DNA of 64,000 nt from Sphingomonas sp. Leaf339 (GTDB lineage Bacteria > Pseudomonadota > Alphaproteobacteria > Sphingomonadales > Sphingomonadaceae): contig NZ_LMRS01000001.1 in the NCBI RefSeq assembly GCF_001426195.1, positions 994,501-1,058,500 on the forward strand. The letters run 5' to 3'. Of the stretch, positions 9,471-17,459 are shown one piece after another. The translations under genes were made by a program, and so were the position numbers. The notes under the pieces are model-generated. The model did not search any database. It saw only the letters and a list, made by a program, of their open reading frames with translations, and was not told the origin of the DNA. Position 1 is the stretch's first letter; every line of letters begins with the position of its first letter.

Positions 9471-10649
9471 TCACCGTTTGCGGCCGAGTTCGCGCATCGC
9501 GGCGTCGAGCCCCGCGAGGGTCAGCGGGTACATCCGGTCCGCCATCAGCGACCGGATCATGCCGACCGACGCGGTGTAATCCCATTGCTCGCGCGGCAGC
9601 GGATTGAGCCAGGCGGCGGCCGGGTAGGTGGTGGTCAGGCGTTGCAGCCATGTCGTGCCCGATTCATCGTTCAGATGCTCGACCGATCCGTGCGGGTGGC
9701 TGATCTCATACGGACTCATCGACGCATCGCCGACGAAGACGAGTTTATAGTCGTGGCCGTATATGTGCAGGACGTCCCAGGTCGGCGTCCGCTCAGCGAA
9801 GCGGCGGCGATTGTCCTTCCACACGCCCTCGTACGGGCAATTGTGAAAATAGAAGAATTCGAGGTTCTTGAACTCCGCCGTCGCCGCCGAGAACAGTTCC
9901 TCGCAGAGCGTGACGAACGGATCCATCGATCCGCCGACGTCGAGGAACAGCAACAGCTTCACGGCATTGCGCCGCTCCGGCCGCATCTGCACGTCCAGCC
10001 AGCCCTGTCGCGCGGTGCCGGCTATGGTGCCGTCGATATCGAGTTCGTCCGCTGCCCCTTCGCGGGCGAAACGGCGCAGGCGGCGCAGCGCCACCTTGAT
10101 GTTGCGCGTGCCCAGTTCGCGCGTCGTGTCGAGATTGCGGAACTCGCGCCGGTCCCACACCTTGATCGCGCGGCCTTCTTTCGATTCGCCGCCGATCCGG
10201 ACGCCTTCGGGGTTGTAGCCGCCATTGCCGAACGGGCTGGTGCCGCCAGTGCCGATCCACTTGCTGCCGCCCTGATGCCGGCCCTGCTGCTCTGCCAGCC
10301 GCTGGCGGAGCGTGTCCATGATCTCATCCCACGACCCCAGCGATTGCAGCCTCGCGCGATCCTCCGCGCTCAGATAGCGGTCGGCGATGGCCTCCAGCCA
10401 CTCGGCGGGGATGTCCGCATTGCTGTCGTCAACCGGCCTCATGACCCCGCGAAAAACCTGTGCGAAGACCTGATCGAAACGGTCGAGCAACCCCTCGTCC
10501 TTCACATAGGTCGCGCGGGCTAGGTAATAGAATTCCTCGGTGCTGCGATCGATGACGTCGCCGTGCAGCGCCTCCAGCAGCACCAGATGCTCCTTCGGCC
10601 CGGCGGGAATGCCCGCCGCGCGCAGGGCGTCGAGGAAATTCAGGAACAT
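9471..10649 (-). CDS. VWA-domain protein, CoxE-like
   Basis: A 392-residue cytoplasmic protein of the CoxE-like VWA family. These usually work with a MoxR-type AAA+ ATPase in maturation of cofactor-bearing or membrane complexes. The VWA metal site is recognisable as LFLDVGGSMD, and a Thr/Asp-containing strand follows in FVGDASMSPYE. No MoxR ATPase is seen here, and it may lie elsewhere. The gene follows the CHAP-domain gene by 9 bp, so the two are likely cotranscribed. The start at 10649 gives the usual MFLNFLDALR N-terminus, although its ribosome site is weak. Confidence 0.85.
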   Translation of the reverse strand: MFLNFLDALRAAGIPAGPKEHLVLLEALHGDVIDRSTEEFYYLARATYVKDEGLLDRFDQVFAQVFRGVMRPVDDSNADIPAEWLEAIADRYLSAEDRARLQSLGSWDEIMDTLRQRLAEQQGRHQGGSKWIGTGGTSPFGNGGYNPEGVRIGGESKEGRAIKVWDRREFRNLDTTRELGTRNIKVALRRLRRFAREGAADELDIDGTIAGTARQGWLDVQMRPERRNAVKLLLFLDVGGSMDPFVTLCEELFSAATAEFKNLEFFYFHNCPYEGVWKDNRRRFAERTPTWDVLHIYGHDYKLVFVGDASMSPYEISHPHGSVEHLNDESGTTWLQRLTTTYPAAAWLNPLPREQWDYTASVGMIRSLMADRMYPLTLAGLDAAMRELGRKR

Positions 10650-10658
10650 CGACGCTGT

Positions 10659-11213
10659 TCAGCGCGCGCCCGCGTCGGGGACATAGGCATCGATCAATGC
10701 CGCGACATCGTCCGGGTGACGGCCGGTCAGCTCCGCCGCCGACCGGCCGGTAGCATAGACGAAGCCCTTCACCGGATAGATGCCGCCGCCCAGTCCGTCA
10801 TTGTCGCGGTACCAGACCTTCACGTCGGACCAGTCGTTGGCGGGTGACACGTCGTACAGCGTCACGTCCTGTTCGGCATGGCCGCGCTCGCCATTCTGCC
10901 GAGACCAGTTGGCGTGGGTCAGCATCACGACCCGCTTCTCGACGACGCGGCTGACGACGGCGACATGGCCCATCGGCAGACGGCTGGTCTTTGCGAACAC
11001 GATGACCGCACCGACGCGCGGAACATGGCCGCGCGGGTAGCGGCCGTCCGCCTGTTCCCACCATGTCCAGGCGTCGCCATAGATCTGGATGCCCGACGCG
11101 GCCCGCGCGAACGGTACGCACTGGCCGACATAATCGAGCAACGACGCCGCCTGCACGCCGCCTGCCGTCGCCAGGGCGACCAAAGCGGCAGCGAATCGGA
11201 GCGGGCGGAACAT
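10659..11213 (-). CDS. CHAP-domain exported peptidase/amidase
   Basis: A 184-residue exported protein with a signal peptide (MFRPLRFAAALVALATAGGVQA) and a CHAP domain. The likely catalytic Cys is in YVGQCVPFAR and the His in PMGHVAVV, the normal Cys-His arrangement of cell-wall amidases and endopeptidases. The stretch between them (YGDAWTWW) is typical. The start at 11213 is the only one that yields the signal peptide. Upstream, GATATAGT about 8 nt before the ATG looks like a -10 element, which would give a very short leader. The same strand continues into the VWA gene. Confidence 0.85.
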   Translation of the reverse strand: MFRPLRFAAALVALATAGGVQAASLLDYVGQCVPFARAASGIQIYGDAWTWWEQADGRYPRGHVPRVGAVIVFAKTSRLPMGHVAVVSRVVEKRVVMLTHANWSRQNGERGHAEQDVTLYDVSPANDWSDVKVWYRDNDGLGGGIYPVKGFVYATGRSAAELTGRHPDDVAALIDAYVPDAGAR

Positions 11214-11259
11214 CGGCGATACTATATCCCAAGCGGCTCGGATCGATAGCCGTTCGATC

Positions 11260-11814
11260 TCAGGCATATTCGTGCGAAATATCCTGTTTGAGTCCGCGCA
11301 GTGCCACGACCCGGTCGCTCTCGCAGACCGGCATGGCCGACAGCCGCATCCACCGCACCGCGCCACCCACCGGTTGCAACTCGACGTCGAGGGTGAAGCC
11401 GCGCCGATGGCGGATGGCATGCGCGCGCAACCGCTCCATCGCCGCGCGGGACCCTTCGCGATACAACGTCAGCGAGGCCGGCCGACAGGCGACGACACCG
11501 CGCGGGAAACCCATGACGTCGTAGACCGCCGGCGACCATTCGAGGACATCATGGCGAAGATCATAGGCCCATGTCCCGATCCCGCGATCGGCGAACCATT
11601 GCTGCTCGTGCAGACTGGGGGAAGCGGGAAGGGTCGTTTTCGGGCTATGAACCCAGCCGAGATCGAGCCGTTGACCGATGTCGATCAATGGCCAGCTGTG
11701 ATGGAGCGCCAGCGGCTCGGTCGCTTTCCATGTCTTCTGTGTCCGGTGGTGCATGACGAAGCGTAACCCCGCGCATCTTAACAATCGATGCCCGATCCGA
11801 TCGCCCTCGTTCAT
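11260..11814 (-). CDS. Stand-alone PAS-domain protein
   Basis: A 184-residue protein with a PAS fold over about residues 75-180. It opens with GIGTWAYDLRHDVLEWS, has a helical middle, and ends with the PAC-like strand VVALRGLKQDIS. No histidine kinase, GGDEF, EAL, helix-turn-helix or membrane segment is attached. The first 70 residues are basic and unlike any domain I know. It may be a sensor subunit acting on a separate kinase, or a remnant of a larger signalling gene. It lies 46 bp upstream of the CHAP gene on the same strand. The ATG at 11814 is preceded by GGAAAGG at about 9 nt. Confidence 0.75.
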   Translation of the reverse strand: MNEGDRIGHRLLRCAGLRFVMHHRTQKTWKATEPLALHHSWPLIDIGQRLDLGWVHSPKTTLPASPSLHEQQWFADRGIGTWAYDLRHDVLEWSPAVYDVMGFPRGVVACRPASLTLYREGSRAAMERLRAHAIRHRRGFTLDVELQPVGGAVRWMRLSAMPVCESDRVVALRGLKQDISHEYA

Positions 11815-11883
11815 CGCCGGGAAACCTTTCCGTCATCGCCGCATTATCTCGGGTAAGACCAACCATTCATCGCCCGGTGGATC

Positions 11884-11961
11884 ATGAAGCAGATTTTTCC
11901 CGTTCTCCTCGCCCTCATCCCGCTGGCCGCCGTCATCGGTGCGTGCGTGACATGCCCATGA
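11884..11961 (+). CDS. Possible 25-residue lipopeptide
   Basis: A 25-codon frame encodes a start Met, Lys, then an unbroken hydrophobic run (IFPVLLALIPLAAVI) ending in GAC, a good lipobox, followed only by VTCP and a stop. This looks like an entericidin-like minimal lipoprotein. GGTGGA lies just upstream, and the bidirectional terminator at 12001 is placed correctly for its 3' end. So short a frame can arise by chance, so this is tentative. Confidence 0.35.
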   Translation: MKQIFPVLLALIPLAAVIGACVTCP

Positions 11962-12000
11962 TCGCGGATTGATCTTTCCGCCCATTTCGGCGACCAAAGG

Positions 12001-12035
12001 AAAAGGCCGCCCGGATCGCTCCGGACGGCCTTTTT
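12001..12035. terminator. Bidirectional intrinsic terminator after rplI
   Basis: Fifteen-base arms (12001-12015 and 12020-12034) with one mismatch and a 4-nt loop form a GC-rich stem flanked by A-runs on the left and T-runs on the right. It works on both strands: it ends the rpsF-rpsR-rplI transcript and anything coming from the left. Confidence 0.9.
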
Positions 12036-12058
12036 CTGTCGGTCGATAGCGTGGGCGA

Positions 12059-12646
12059 TCAGCCCTGCGCAGGCTCGTCCTGGACTTCGGCCGTCGCGCC
12101 TGGCTCGGCGTTCGGGTCGTAATCCTCGGTGAAACCAGCTTCGTCGCGCTCGAACATCGATGCCATGACATCGACGCCCTGCGACTGCATCTCGGCTTCC
12201 TCGGGCGAACGGGCGACGTTGACCTTGACGGCCACCGACACCTCTGGGTGCAGCGCGACCTTCACGGTGTACACGCCGATCGACTTGATCGGCTTGTCCA
12301 GCACGATCGCCGACTTCGCCACCTTGTGGCCATCGGCCTCCAGCGCTTCGATCAGATCGCGGACCGCGACCGAACCGTAAAGCTGGCCGGTATTCGATGC
12401 CTGACGGATCAGCGTGACCGATGCGTCCTTGAAGCTCTGCGCCTCGGTCTCGGCTTCGCCGCGACGGTTGGCATTGTCGCTTTCGATGCGCGCACGGTTG
12501 GCCTCGAAGACCTTCCGATTCGCTTCGTTGGCGCGCAGCGCCTTCTTGTTCGGCAGCAGGAAGTTACGGGCGAAGCCGTCCTTTACCTTCACCACGTCGC
12601 CGATGGCGCCGAGCTTCTCGACGCGCTCAAGCAGAATGACGTCCAT
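12059..12646 (-). CDS. rplI: 50S ribosomal protein L9
   Basis: A 195-residue L9 that binds domain V of 23S rRNA near the L1 stalk. The N-terminal domain is classical: MDVILLERVEKLGAIGDVV and the FARNFLLPNKKA motif. A long helix and the C-terminal RNA-binding domain follow. It is about 45 residues longer than the E. coli protein because of an acidic tail (EAGFTEDYDPNAEPG), common in alphaproteobacteria. Last gene of the rpsF-rpsR-rplI operon, 11 bp after rpsR, with an intrinsic terminator behind it. Confidence 0.97.
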   Translation of the reverse strand: MDVILLERVEKLGAIGDVVKVKDGFARNFLLPNKKALRANEANRKVFEANRARIESDNANRRGEAETEAQSFKDASVTLIRQASNTGQLYGSVAVRDLIEALEADGHKVAKSAIVLDKPIKSIGVYTVKVALHPEVSVAVKVNVARSPEEAEMQSQGVDVMASMFERDEAGFTEDYDPNAEPGATAEVQDEPAQG

Positions 12647-12657
12647 GTGTCCGTTCC

Positions 12658-12882
12658 TTACTTAACGACGTAGGGCAGCAAGCCCAGGTGACGGGCGCGC
12701 TTGATGGCCTGGGCCAGTTCGCGCTGCTTCTTCGCGCTCACCGAAGTGATGCGCGACGGCACGATCTTGCCACGCTCGGACACGAAGCCCTGGAGCAACC
12801 GGACGTCCTTATAGTCGATCCGGGGAGCATCCTTGGCCGAAAACGGGCAGGACTTGCGGCGGCGGAAAAACGGACGAGCCAT
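12658..12882 (-). CDS. rpsR: 30S ribosomal protein S18
   Basis: A 74-residue S18 that binds the 30S platform as a heterodimer with S6. It is basic at both ends, with the typical core [22 protein letters not shown] and the C-terminal helix [20 protein letters not shown]. The start overlaps the rpsF stop by one base, which favours equal synthesis of the two partners. Confidence 0.97.
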   Translation of the reverse strand: MARPFFRRRKSCPFSAKDAPRIDYKDVRLLQGFVSERGKIVPSRITSVSAKKQRELAQAIKRARHLGLLPYVVK

Positions 12883-13334
12883 TATGCGGCCTCCTCTTGT
12901 GCGTCACGACGGGGTGCGCGCTCGGGACGATCGCCGCGCGGGCCACCATCACGGTCGCCGCGGGGGCCACGGTCGCCGCCTTCGCGGTCGCCACGACGCT
13001 CACGATCGCGCTCCTGCTTGCGCATCATCGCGGACGGACCTTCCTCCAGCTCGTCGACCTTGACGGTCATGAAGCGGATGACGTCTTCGTTGATCTGGGT
13101 CTGGCGCTCCAGCTCGGCTACCACGCCGGCGGGGGCGTCGATCTCGAGCATCACGTAATGCGCCTTGCGGTTCTTGGCGATGCGATACGCCAGGCTGCGC
13201 AGGCCCCAGGTCTCGGTCTTGACGACCTTGCCCTGATGGTCGGTGACGATCTTGGTGGCGGCTTCCGCCAGTGCGTCCACCTGCGCTTGTGCCAGATCCT
13301 GGCGCGCAAGGAACACGTGCTCGTATAGAGCCAT
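12882..13334 (-). CDS. rpsF: 30S ribosomal protein S6
   Basis: A 150-residue S6 of the small-subunit platform. The first 95 residues form the usual ferredoxin-like fold ([16 protein letters not shown] at the start, then [17 protein letters not shown]). The last 50 residues are a disordered, highly charged tail made of imperfect Arg-Gly-Asp repeats ([12 protein letters not shown] and variants), longer than in enterobacteria. Similar tails occur in other alphaproteobacteria. First gene of the operon and divergent from fabD. Confidence 0.97.
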   Translation of the reverse strand: MALYEHVFLARQDLAQAQVDALAEAATKIVTDHQGKVVKTETWGLRSLAYRIAKNRKAHYVMLEIDAPAGVVAELERQTQINEDVIRFMTVKVDELEEGPSAMMRKQERDRERRGDREGGDRGPRGDRDGGPRGDRPERAPRRDAQEEAA

Positions 13335-13564
13335 GTCTTACCTTCTATGTTGGCCGATCGCTGACGCCGCCCCGTGCGGTCGCCCCTCCGGCTGTCTTCG
13401 TACGTCAACAAGGCGGCCAGACACATGCCTGCCACCCCGTGCCGCGCCTCATACGCGGTTTCACCCGAAAGGCAAGGCGACCGGCGTGGTCTGCGCCCGA
13501 TCAGGTTGCCTGTTGCGGCGGCCCTTCGTAAGGCGCGCCCTCAATTGATCCTAAGGAGAGGCCG
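13335..13564. other. Divergent regulatory region between rpsF and fabD
   Basis: A 230-bp region with no convincing gene. It must hold the promoters of the ribosomal operon (left) and the fatty-acid operon (right). The rpsF leader is long enough for an S6:S18-binding autoregulatory structure, but I could not identify the motif with confidence. AAGGAGAGG at 13552-13560 is the fabD ribosome site. Confidence 0.6.
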
Positions 13565-14524
13565 ATGCGTGCGTTCATCTTTCCCGGCCAGGGCAGTCAG
13601 GCGGTCGGCATGGGCAAGGCGCTGGCGGATGCCAGTCCCACCGCGCGCGAGGTGTTCGGTGAGGTCGACGAGGCGCTCGGCCAGCACCTGTTCCGGCTGA
13701 TGGCCGAGGGGCCGGCGGACGAACTGTTGCTGACCGAGAATGCACAGCCGGCGATCATGGCGAACGCCATTGCGACGCTGCGCGTGCTGGAGCGGGAAGG
13801 CGGCATCAGGCTGGCCGACAAGGCCGATTATGTCGCCGGCCATTCGCTCGGCGAGTATACTGCGCTGTGCGCGGCACAATCGTTCGACCTGCGCACCACC
13901 GCGCGCCTGCTGAAATTGCGCGGCCGCGCGATGCAGGCGGCGGTGCCGGTGGGCGAGGGAGCGATGGCGGCGCTGTTGGGCGCCGATCTCGACAAGGCGC
14001 AGACGATCGCCGGGGCGGCGGTCGATGCGATTTCGGCGGAGGGCGGCGGCGAACTGGTCTGCACCGTCGCCAACGACAATGATCCGTCGCAGGTCGTCAT
14101 CTCCGGCCACCGTGTCGCCGTGGAGCGGGCGGTGGCGCTGGCCAAGGAATTGGGCGCCAAGCGGGCGGTCCTGCTGCCGGTGTCGGCCCCGTTCCACTGC
14201 CCGCTGATGGCGGATGCGGCGACGGCGATGGACGATGCGCTGGTCGATGTGACGCTGAGCGCGCCGCTGGTGCCGCTCTATTGCAACGTCGATGCCGTCG
14301 CGATCGCCGACCCCGGGACGATCCGCGCCGCGCTCGTCGCGCAGGTGACGGGCATGGTCCGCTGGCGCGAATCAGTGCTGGCAATGGCGGCGGCCGGCGT
14401 GACCGAATTCGTGGAATTCGGTGGCAAGGTGCTGAGCCCGATGGTCAAGCGCATCGCGCCTGACGTGGAGGCGATCAGCATCACGTCGATGGACGACATC
14501 GAGGCGCTGCTGAAGCGACTGTAA
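13565..14524 (+). CDS. fabD: Malonyl-CoA:ACP transacylase
   Basis: Transfers malonyl from CoA to acyl carrier protein, supplying the extender for fatty-acid synthesis. The 319-residue product has the oxyanion motif FPGQGSQ, the nucleophile elbow GHSLGEYTA (Ser94) and the catalytic His in SAPFHCPLM. A strong AAGGAGAGG precedes the ATG. First gene of fabD-GxxExxY-fabG-acpP-fabF-mltG. The TAA stop shares its last base with the ATG of the inserted GxxExxY gene. Confidence 0.97.
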   Translation: MRAFIFPGQGSQAVGMGKALADASPTAREVFGEVDEALGQHLFRLMAEGPADELLLTENAQPAIMANAIATLRVLEREGGIRLADKADYVAGHSLGEYTALCAAQSFDLRTTARLLKLRGRAMQAAVPVGEGAMAALLGADLDKAQTIAGAAVDAISAEGGGELVCTVANDNDPSQVVISGHRVAVERAVALAKELGAKRAVLLPVSAPFHCPLMADAATAMDDALVDVTLSAPLVPLYCNVDAVAIADPGTIRAALVAQVTGMVRWRESVLAMAAAGVTEFVEFGGKVLSPMVKRIAPDVEAISITSMDDIEALLKRL

Positions 14525-14982
14525 TGTTCACGCGAAGCCGCGAAGACGCGAAGAGGATAGATCTTGAAGCGATCGCTGCGGACATCATTGACGTGTCTTT
14601 CCGGTTGCACCGCGATCTCGGCCCCGGCTTGCTGGAAAGTGTCTACGAGACCGTCCTAGCTGCGAAGCTGGCGCGGTCAGGATATGATGTGGCGCGGCAG
14701 GTGGCGGTATCGTTCAGTTTCGAGGGGATCGATTTCGACGCCGCCTTCCGGGTCGATATCGTCGTGGAACAGCGGTTGCTGGTCGAGATAAAATCGGTCG
14801 AACGCCTGAACGCCGCTCACGGCAAGCAACTGCTGACCTATCTTCGACTGACCGAGCAGCCTCTTGGGCTGCTCAAAAATTTCGGCGGCGCCACGCTGAA
14901 GGAGGGTCTTCGCCGCGTCGTCAACGGCCACACCAACTTCGCGTCTTCGCGCCTTCGCGTGAACCAACCTTCTGGAGACTAA
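14524..14982 (+). CDS. GxxExxY protein (PD-(D/E)XK nuclease-like fold)
   Basis: A 152-residue protein with the family motif GLLESVY (Gly35, Glu38, Tyr41) and a nuclease-like core of Asp78 and Glu88-Ile-Lys90 (EIK) separated by beta strands. Its biochemical role is unknown. It has no link to lipid synthesis, yet it sits exactly between fabD and fabG: its ATG shares one base with the fabD stop and its TAA is 1 nt before the fabG ATG. Its first codons (FTRSREDAKR) and last codons (FASSRLRVNQ) are encoded by a 28-bp inverted repeat bounding the gene. This arrangement points to insertion of a compact mobile unit that keeps the operon open. Confidence 0.9.
   Translation: MFTRSREDAKRIDLEAIAADIIDVSFRLHRDLGPGLLESVYETVLAAKLARSGYDVARQVAVSFSFEGIDFDAAFRVDIVVEQRLLVEIKSVERLNAAHGKQLLTYLRLTEQPLGLLKNFGGATLKEGLRRVVNGHTNFASSRLRVNQPSGD
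14526..14553 (+). repeat. Left arm of 28-bp inverted repeat around the GxxExxY gene
   Basis: GTTC followed by three tandem 8-mers of the form NCGCGAAG (ACGCGAAG, CCGCGAAG, ACGCGAAG). It matches the reverse complement of 14937-14964 at 27 of 28 positions and overlaps the start of the coding sequence. Confidence 0.95.
14937..14964 (-). repeat. Right arm of 28-bp inverted repeat around the GxxExxY gene
   Basis: Read on the minus strand this is GTTC plus ACGCGAAG, GCGCGAAG, ACGCGAAG, differing from the left arm by one base. It encodes the C-terminal residues of the GxxExxY protein. The fabG ribosome site GGAG lies just outside it. Confidence 0.95.
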
Positions 14983-14983
14983 C

Positions 14984-15724
14984 ATGTTCGATCTTTCAGG
15001 CATGACCGCTCTCGTCACCGGCGCGTCCGGTGGTATCGGTTCCGCGATCGCGCGGGGGCTGGCGGCGCAGGGGGCGCGGCTGGCGGTTTCGGGGTCGAAC
15101 GCGGCCAAGTTGGAGGAGTTTCGTGCCTCGCTGGGCGGTGCGGACCATGTCGCTTTGCCCTGCAACCTGTCCGATCCCGCCGCAGTCGATGCGCTGGTGC
15201 CGCAGGCGGTGGGCGCGCTCGGGCGGCTTGACATCCTCGTCAACAATGCCGGCGTCACCCGCGACAATCTGGCGATGCGGATGAAGGACGAGGAGTGGGA
15301 CACCGTCATCCGCGTCAATCTCGAGGCGGCGTTCCGGCTGATGCGGGCGGCGGCCAAGCCGATGATGAAGGCGCGGTTCGGGCGGATGATCTCGATCACC
15401 TCGGTCGTCGGGCAGACCGGCAATCCGGGCCAGGCGAACTATGCCGCGTCGAAGGCGGGCCTGGTCGGCCTGTCGAAGGCGATGGGGCAGGAGCTCGCCA
15501 GCCGTGGCATCACCGTCAACTGCGTCGCCCCCGGCTTCATCCGCTCGGCGATGACCGATGTGTTGCCCGAGGCGCAGAAAACCGCGCTCATGGGCCGCAT
15601 CCCGGCGGGCGATCTGGGCACGGGCGAGGACATCGCCGCCGCCGTCGTCTACCTCGCCAGCCGCGAGGCCGGGTATGTCACCGGCCAGACGCTGCACGTA
15701 AATGGCGGCATGGCGATGGTTTGA
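14984..15724 (+). CDS. fabG: 3-oxoacyl-[ACP] reductase
   Basis: NADPH-dependent reduction of 3-oxoacyl-ACP in each elongation cycle. A 246-residue classical short-chain dehydrogenase with the cofactor motif [12 protein letters not shown] (residues 87-90), and the catalytic set Ser140, Tyr153, Lys157 (YAASK). Normal length, ending in VNGGMAMV as FabG proteins do. GGAG lies 7 nt before the ATG, directly after the inverted-repeat arm of the inserted cassette, so the cassette has either kept or supplied the ribosome site. Confidence 0.97.
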   Translation: MFDLSGMTALVTGASGGIGSAIARGLAAQGARLAVSGSNAAKLEEFRASLGGADHVALPCNLSDPAAVDALVPQAVGALGRLDILVNNAGVTRDNLAMRMKDEEWDTVIRVNLEAAFRLMRAAAKPMMKARFGRMISITSVVGQTGNPGQANYAASKAGLVGLSKAMGQELASRGITVNCVAPGFIRSAMTDVLPEAQKTALMGRIPAGDLGTGEDIAAAVVYLASREAGYVTGQTLHVNGGMAMV

Positions 15725-15812
15725 TGCGCCGGACGGGGCCTTGCCACGGCACCAGCCCCGTTATAGGTGCGTTCAGGAAATACCAATCTCTGCAGAACGA
15801 AGAGGGACTACC

Positions 15813-16049
15813 ATGAGCGAGACCGCCGACCGCGTGAAGAAGATCGTCGTCGAGCATCTCGGCGTAGAGGCCGAAAAGGTGACCGAGGAAGCGAGCTTCA
15901 TCGATGACCTGGGTGCCGACAGCCTCGATATCGTCGAACTCGTAATGGCGTTCGAAGAGGAATTCGGCGTCGAGATCCCTGACGATGCCGCCGAGAAGAT
16001 CACGACCGTCAAGGACGCGATCACCTATATCGACGAGCACAAGGCCTGA
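15813..16049 (+). CDS. acpP: Acyl carrier protein
   Basis: A 78-residue acidic carrier protein. The phosphopantetheine attachment site is Ser37 in [13 protein letters not shown]. The ATG at 15813 has AGAGGGA 5 nt upstream and gives the usual [17 protein letters not shown] start. In-frame codons further upstream overlap fabG and are not protein-like. It has its own 88-bp leader after fabG and an intrinsic terminator behind it, which fits its need for far higher expression than its neighbours. Confidence 0.98.
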   Translation: MSETADRVKKIVVEHLGVEAEKVTEEASFIDDLGADSLDIVELVMAFEEEFGVEIPDDAAEKITTVKDAITYIDEHKA

Positions 16050-16129
16050 ACATTGGGCCTGAGGCATTCGTCCTCACGGTACTGGTCGTAAGGTACTGAT
16101 TGCCCCACCCTTCGGGGTACGGGTTCCGA

Positions 16130-16170
16130 ACGGCTCCCCGTCCCGCTGAGAGGGCGGGGGGCCGTTTTGT
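16130..16170 (+). terminator. Intrinsic terminator after acpP
   Basis: Arms from ACGGCTCCCCGTCC (16130-16143) pair with GGGCGGGGGGCCGT through G-C and two G-U pairs, followed by TTTTGTT. It lies between acpP and fabF, so it probably gives partial read-through and keeps acpP messages in excess. Confidence 0.8.
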
Positions 16171-16192
16171 TATGATGGAATGGAGAGTGGGT

Positions 16193-17452
16193 ATGCGGCG
16201 TGTCGTCGTGACCGGTTTGGGTCTCGTGACGCCGCTCGGCGCTGATGTCGAGACGGCCTGGGCGAACATTCTGGCGGGAAAGTCGGGGGCGGGGCCGATC
16301 ACTCGTTTCGACGCGTCCGATCAGGTGTGCCGCATCGCGTGCGAGGTGAAGCCCGCCGCCCATGAATATGGCTTCGATCCGGGTAAACGCGTGGATCATA
16401 AGGTCCAGCGGCAGGTCGATCCGTTCATCATCTATGGTATCGATGCCGCCGGTCAGGCGCTGGAAGACGCCGGCCTGACCGACATGACGGTCGAGGAAAG
16501 CTGGCGTGCCGGCTGCTCGATCGGATCGGGTATTGGCGGACTGCCGGGGATCGAGAGCGAATCGATCGTGCTGCATACGAAGGGGCCGCGCCGCGTGTCG
16601 CCGCACTTCGTCCATGGCCGCCTCATCAACCTGATCTCGGGTCAGGTTTCGATCAAATATGGCCTGCGCGGGCCGAACCATGCCGTCGTGACCGCCTGTT
16701 CGACCGGCGCACACGCGATCGGCGATGCCGCGCGGATGATCGCGATGGACGATGCCGATGTGATGCTGGCGGGTGGTGCCGAGGGTACGGTCTGCCCGCT
16801 GGGCATCGCCGGCTTCGCGCAGGCACGCGCGTTGTCGACCGGTTTCAACGACACGCCGGAAAAGGCGTCGCGCCCTTATGACAAGGATCGTGACGGCTTC
16901 GTGATGGGTGAAGGCGCCGGCATCGTGGTGCTGGAGGAATATGAGCACGCCAAGGCGCGCGGCGCGAAAATCTATGCCGAGGTGATCGGGTACGGCCTGT
17001 CGGGCGATGCCTATCACGTCACCGCGCCGCATCCGGAAGGCGATGGTGCATTCCGGTCGATGCAGATGGCATTGAAGAAGGCCGGTCTCGAACCTTCTGA
17101 CATCGATTACATCAACGCGCACGGCACCTCGACCCCAATGGGTGACGAGCTGGAACTGGGCGCGGTGCGGCGGCTGTTCGGCGATGCGATGCAGACAGTG
17201 TCGATGTCGTCGACGAAGTCGGCGATCGGCCATCTGCTGGGCGGCGCGGGGGCGGTCGAATCGATCTTCTGCATCCTCGCGCTGCGCGACCAGATCGTGC
17301 CGCCGACGCTGAACCTCGACAATCCCAGCGATAGCTGCGTCGGCGTCGATCTCGTCCCCCATGTCGCCAAGAAGCGTCAGGTGCGCGCGGTGCTGAACAA
17401 TTCGTTCGGTTTCGGCGGCACCAATGCGTCGCTGGTGATGCGGTCGATCTGA
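16193..17452 (+). CDS. fabF: 3-oxoacyl-[ACP] synthase II
   Basis: Condensing enzyme that elongates acyl-ACP with malonyl-ACP. A 419-residue thiolase-fold protein with the Cys-His-His triad in TACSTGAHAI, NAHGTSTPMGD and KSAIGHLLGGAG. The ending NSFGFGGTNASLVM is diagnostic of KAS I/II. I chose the ATG at 16193 because GGAGAG lies 5 nt upstream and the protein then begins MRRVVVTGLGLVTPLG. Three earlier in-frame starts would overlap the acpP terminator or its U-tail. mltG follows after 7 bp. Confidence 0.96.
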   Translation: MRRVVVTGLGLVTPLGADVETAWANILAGKSGAGPITRFDASDQVCRIACEVKPAAHEYGFDPGKRVDHKVQRQVDPFIIYGIDAAGQALEDAGLTDMTVEESWRAGCSIGSGIGGLPGIESESIVLHTKGPRRVSPHFVHGRLINLISGQVSIKYGLRGPNHAVVTACSTGAHAIGDAARMIAMDDADVMLAGGAEGTVCPLGIAGFAQARALSTGFNDTPEKASRPYDKDRDGFVMGEGAGIVVLEEYEHAKARGAKIYAEVIGYGLSGDAYHVTAPHPEGDGAFRSMQMALKKAGLEPSDIDYINAHGTSTPMGDELELGAVRRLFGDAMQTVSMSSTKSAIGHLLGGAGAVESIFCILALRDQIVPPTLNLDNPSDSCVGVDLVPHVAKKRQVRAVLNNSFGFGGTNASLVMRSI

Positions 17453-17459
17453 CCGTCCG

